From NCBI RefSeq assembly GCF_947492535.1, contig NZ_CANLNH010000005.1, forward strand, positions 62,001-126,000: DNA of 64,000 bases, in the 5' to 3' direction. Under the pieces are notes generated by a model that had not been told where the DNA came from, made no database searches, and saw only the letters and a list, made by a program, of their open reading frames with translations. Numbering within the stretch: position 1 is the stretch's first letter; each line of letters opens with the position of its first letter. Positions 62,501 to 64,000 of the stretch are shown here, piece after piece. This DNA comes from an uncultured Dokdonia sp. (GTDB taxonomy: Bacteria; Bacteroidota; Bacteroidia; Flavobacteriales; Flavobacteriaceae). Made by a program: the position numbers and the translations under genes.

Positions 62501-64000
62501 TGTAATTACAGATGCAACTACAGATAATGAGACAATTTTAGCAATCGTTGCTACTAATGAGATTAGTTTAGATGGCGCTGGCGTAGGTGTATGTGATATC
62601 TGGGGATGGTCTTACAGAGGACTTGACAATGATAGTTTTATCGGAATGCCATTACAGGCGTTAAGAGATGCTGATTGTTCAGATATCTCAGAAGATAGAA
62701 TCCGTGTAACTCGTGAAGAGGCAGATGCAGGAATCATCGGAATTGATGTAGAGGCAACAGAAGCTGCGGGAGGAAATACAGTACGTATCGACGGAGACTT
62801 TGATGTAAGTATCTGTGTAGATGGTAATCCTGATCCAATTGTAGTGTTCCATGAGACACCAGCAGAGAATTTATCGTATAACTACGTAATTACAGATGCA
62901 ACTACAGACGATGATACGATTTTAGCAATCGTTGCTACTAACGAGATTAGTTTAGACGGAGCTGGAGTTGGTGTTTGTGATATCTGGGGATGGTCTTATA
63001 GAGGACTTGACAATGATAGTTTTATCGGAATGCCATTACAGGCGTTAAGAGATGCTGATTGTTCAGATATCTCAGAAGATAGAATCCGTGTAACTCGTGA
63101 AGCTGCAGATGTAGATTCTACAATCTCTATAGATTTAGAAGCGACAGGAAATCCAAATGGTACAACTACGTTTGAAGATGATTTTGTAGCGATCATATGT
63201 GGAGATACACAAGCAGATCCATTAGTTATAGATGTAGACACTACAGGATCAGAATTACCTTATTATTTGTTAGTATTTAATTTTGAGACTTCTTTAATTG
63301 AAGATATCATTTTAACAACAGATAATAGTAGTGTTGTAGATTTGAATGGAATAACTAATTCAGAATTCGAAATTTTCGGATTATCAGGAGTATTACCAAA
63401 CGATGGTCAGGATATTATAGGCCAGGAGTTTGATGTTATTTTTGAATTTGTAGATAGCGGTTGTTTAGCTCTTTCATTAAATTCAGTATTTGTACTGAGA
63501 GAAGTTGCTGATGGAGGAACTGTAGCCATTGATTTAGAAGCAACAGGAAATCCAAATGGAACAACGACTTTTAATGGAGATACAGAAGCTGTCATCTGTT
63601 TAGATTCACAAGCAGATCCAATAGTTGTCGTACACGAGAATGATTCTCCAAACTTATCATACCGTTATGTAATTACAGACGCTGAGACAGGATTAATCTT
63701 AAATGTAGTTGCTACTAACAGTATTGATTTAAATGCAGTAGAAGCCGGAACTTGCGAAATCTGGGGATGGTCTTATAGAGGTGTCCCAGGAAATGGATTA
63801 GATCAAATTGGAGAGCCATTATCAGCTCTTGATGATTTAGATTGTTCAGATATATCTGACAATGCAATAACGGTTATTAGAGAAGCTGCAGATGGAGGAA
63901 CAGTAAGTGTTGACATAGATGCTACAGAAACAATTGGAGAAAATACAACGATCGTTACAGGAGATAACTCTGTGACAATCTTAGTAGGTGACGGTATACC
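59511..64000 (+). CDS. Giant secreted repeat protein (3' end outside the window)
   Basis: The frame is open from the ATG at 59511 to the window end, about 1,496 codons, and continues. A signal peptide (MKKKLFNVSLWLIMVLFTIS then VNAQ) leads into a lamin-tail-like N-terminal domain (about 27-190; FTSLEPSAQAVTITNAGDTT, WNDIPTNGSGTLMLFTNSS). Repeats follow: one 131-residue unit (from 60138), seven units of 384 bp (60531 to 63218), a diverged unit of 133 residues (63219-63617) and a further unit. Each unit carries VVFHDTPSVNLSYNYVITDA, then ISLDGAGVGVCDIWGWSYRG, then LRDADCSDIS, giving three Cys. Sortase or T9SS domain is not seen because the end is missing. It is probably a large surface adhesin-like protein. 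Confidence 0.92.
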   Translation, partial: MKKKLFNVSLWLIMVLFTISVNAQADPVFTSLEPSAQAVTITNAGDTTVDIGSYQLCTNGFRYDSVGSLTTESTMLAAGASITVTWNDIPTNGSGTLMLFTNSSFSSSNPNILRDYVRWGTGAGFRLAQGVNSGRWSRSTASVSFTCPPSDVSGIINTGGTRGGSPGAWGDADAGVISLDVNATNAAGGNTTRIQGEFEVSICVDGNPDPVVVNHVTDATRSYLYVITDDSEEETILNIVATNEISLDGAGVGNCQIWGWSYSGLGGQAGALATFGGGPLQALRDADCSDISQESITVIREAANAGTIGIDVAATEAAGGNTTRITGEFDVNICVDGNPDPIVVFHDTPSVNLSYNYVITDATTDDDTILAIVATNEISLDGAGVGVCDIWGWSYRGLDNDSFIGMPLQSLRDADCSDISADRIRVTREEADAGTIGIDVAATEAAGGNTTRITGEFDVNICVDGNPDPIVVFHDTPSVNLSYNYVITDATTDDDTILAIVATNEISLDGAGVGVCDIWGWSYRGLDNDSFIGMPLQSLRDADCSDISADRIRVTREEADAGTIGIDVEATEAAGGNTVRIDGDFDVSICVDGNPDPIVVFHDTPSVNLSYNYVITDATTDDDTILAIVATNEISLDGAGVGVCDIWGWSYRGLDNDSFIGMPLQSLRDADCSDISADRIRVTREEADAGTIGIDVEATEAAGGNTVRIDGDFDVSICVDGNPDPIVVFHETPSVNLSYNYVITDATTDNETILAIVATNEISLDGAGVGVCDIWGWSYRGLDNDSFIGMPLQSLRDADCSDISEDRIRVTREEADAGIIGIDVEATEAAGGNTVRIDGDFDVSICVDGNPDPIVVFHETPAENLSYNYVITDATTDNETILAIVATNEISLDGAGVGVCDIWGWSYRGLDNDSFIGMPLQALRDADCSDISEDRIRVTREEADAGIIGIDVEATEAAGGNTVRIDGDFDVSICVDGNPDPIVVFHETPAENLSYNYVITDATTDNETILAIVATNEISLDGAGVGVCDIWGWSYRGLDNDSFIGMPLQALRDADCSDISEDRIRVTREEADAGIIGIDVEATEAAGGNTVRIDGDFDVSICVDGNPDPIVVFHETPAENLSYNYVITDATTDDDTILAIVATNEISLDGAGVGVCDIWGWSYRGLDNDSFIGMPLQALRDADCSDISEDRIRVTREAADVDSTISIDLEATGNPNGTTTFEDDFVAIICGDTQADPLVIDVDTTGSELPYYLLVFNFETSLIEDIILTTDNSSVVDLNGITNSEFEIFGLSGVLPNDGQDIIGQEFDVIFEFVDSGCLALSLNSVFVLREVADGGTVAIDLEATGNPNGTTTFNGDTEAVICLDSQADPIVVVHENDSPNLSYRYVITDAETGLILNVVATNSIDLNAVEAGTCEIWGWSYRGVPGNGLDQIGEPLSALDDLDCSDISDNAITVIREAADGGTVSVDIDATETIGENTTIVTGDNSVTILVGDGI
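60531..63218 (+). repeat. Seven tandem 384-bp coding repeats
   Basis: The word CCAAT(C/T)GTAGT starts units at 60531, 60915, 61299, 61683, 62067 and 62451 and 62835, each exactly 384 bp apart, that is 128 codons. The next homologous point (63219) is again 384 bp on, although the last third of that unit has diverged. Differences between units are few; variants such as TCAGTAAAC or GCAGAGAAT and GACGATACG or AATGAGACA are shared in changing combinations, pointing to recent shuffling. Confidence 0.95.

Noticed and set aside
62996-63595. Minus-strand frames within the repeat protein
   Set aside because: They are shadows of the 384-bp repeats on the opposite strand; the plus frame is continuous and has a signal peptide.

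Overview
The window is chromosomal DNA from an AT-rich marine-type member of the Bacteroidetes, most likely family Flavobacteriaceae. The reasons are: secreted proteins ending in type IX secretion (T9SS) sorting domains; promoters with the Bacteroidetes -7 box TAnnTTTG and few Shine-Dalgarno sequences; a fused ResB-CcsA cytochrome c biogenesis protein; DUF2911, DUF5777 and DUF2520 proteins; and a UbiA-family geranylgeranylglycerol-phosphate transferase next to Maf. I saw no rRNA, tRNA, CRISPR array, transposase or prophage.

Layout. 0-8 kb: an ABC-F ATPase, then two FG-GAP/ASPIC surface proteins flanking a VOC protein, a membrane protein and an M20 amidohydrolase. 8-19.7 kb: a lipoprotein signal peptidase with an SGNH lipoprotein, a photolyase/SDR/SRPBCC group, two Gfo/Idh/MocA oxidoreductases, an aquaporin, a DUF2911 protein, and a YHS/SnoaL-like pair beside an AraC regulator with two DNA-binding domains. 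19.7-24.2 kb: a sodium:solute symporter, a 35-residue membrane peptide and a PIG-L deacetylase in one operon. 24.4-28.6 kb: a hybrid histidine kinase, a 1.1 kb tandem array derived from the 3' end of the next gene, and that gene. 28.7-30.2 kb: Maf and UbiA.

30.2-42.2 kb holds about 12 kb of mostly unrecognised minus-strand genes between UbiA and KdsC/DUF2520, genes I remember as neighbours in related genomes. It encodes a coiled-coil protein, an AAA+ ATPase, an uncharacterised partner encoded 3 bp from the ATPase, a 412-residue protein, several membrane proteins and small ORFs. Its spacers carry repeated hairpin modules. This is my best candidate for an undescribed system; its function is unknown.

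42-59 kb: KdsC, a DUF2520 protein, CcsBA, a seven-TM LuxR-type regulator, fumarase, a 57-residue membrane protein, a lipoprotein, ffh, a four-helix-bundle gene inserted between ffh and folD, a polyphosphate-glucokinase-like ROK kinase, and a membrane-anchored LytTR sensor-regulator divergent from an OB-fold/YceI/DUF5777 operon. 59.5 kb to the window end: a very large secreted protein, running off the end, built largely of 128-residue repeats with an exact 384-bp period.

One signal crosses all regions: the GC-rich palindrome CGCTTTCGCGAAAGCG, or close forms of it, occurs 14 times. Eight copies are intergenic and six are inside genes; five of the six are read as Ala-Phe-Ala-Lys-Ala, or its first four residues.
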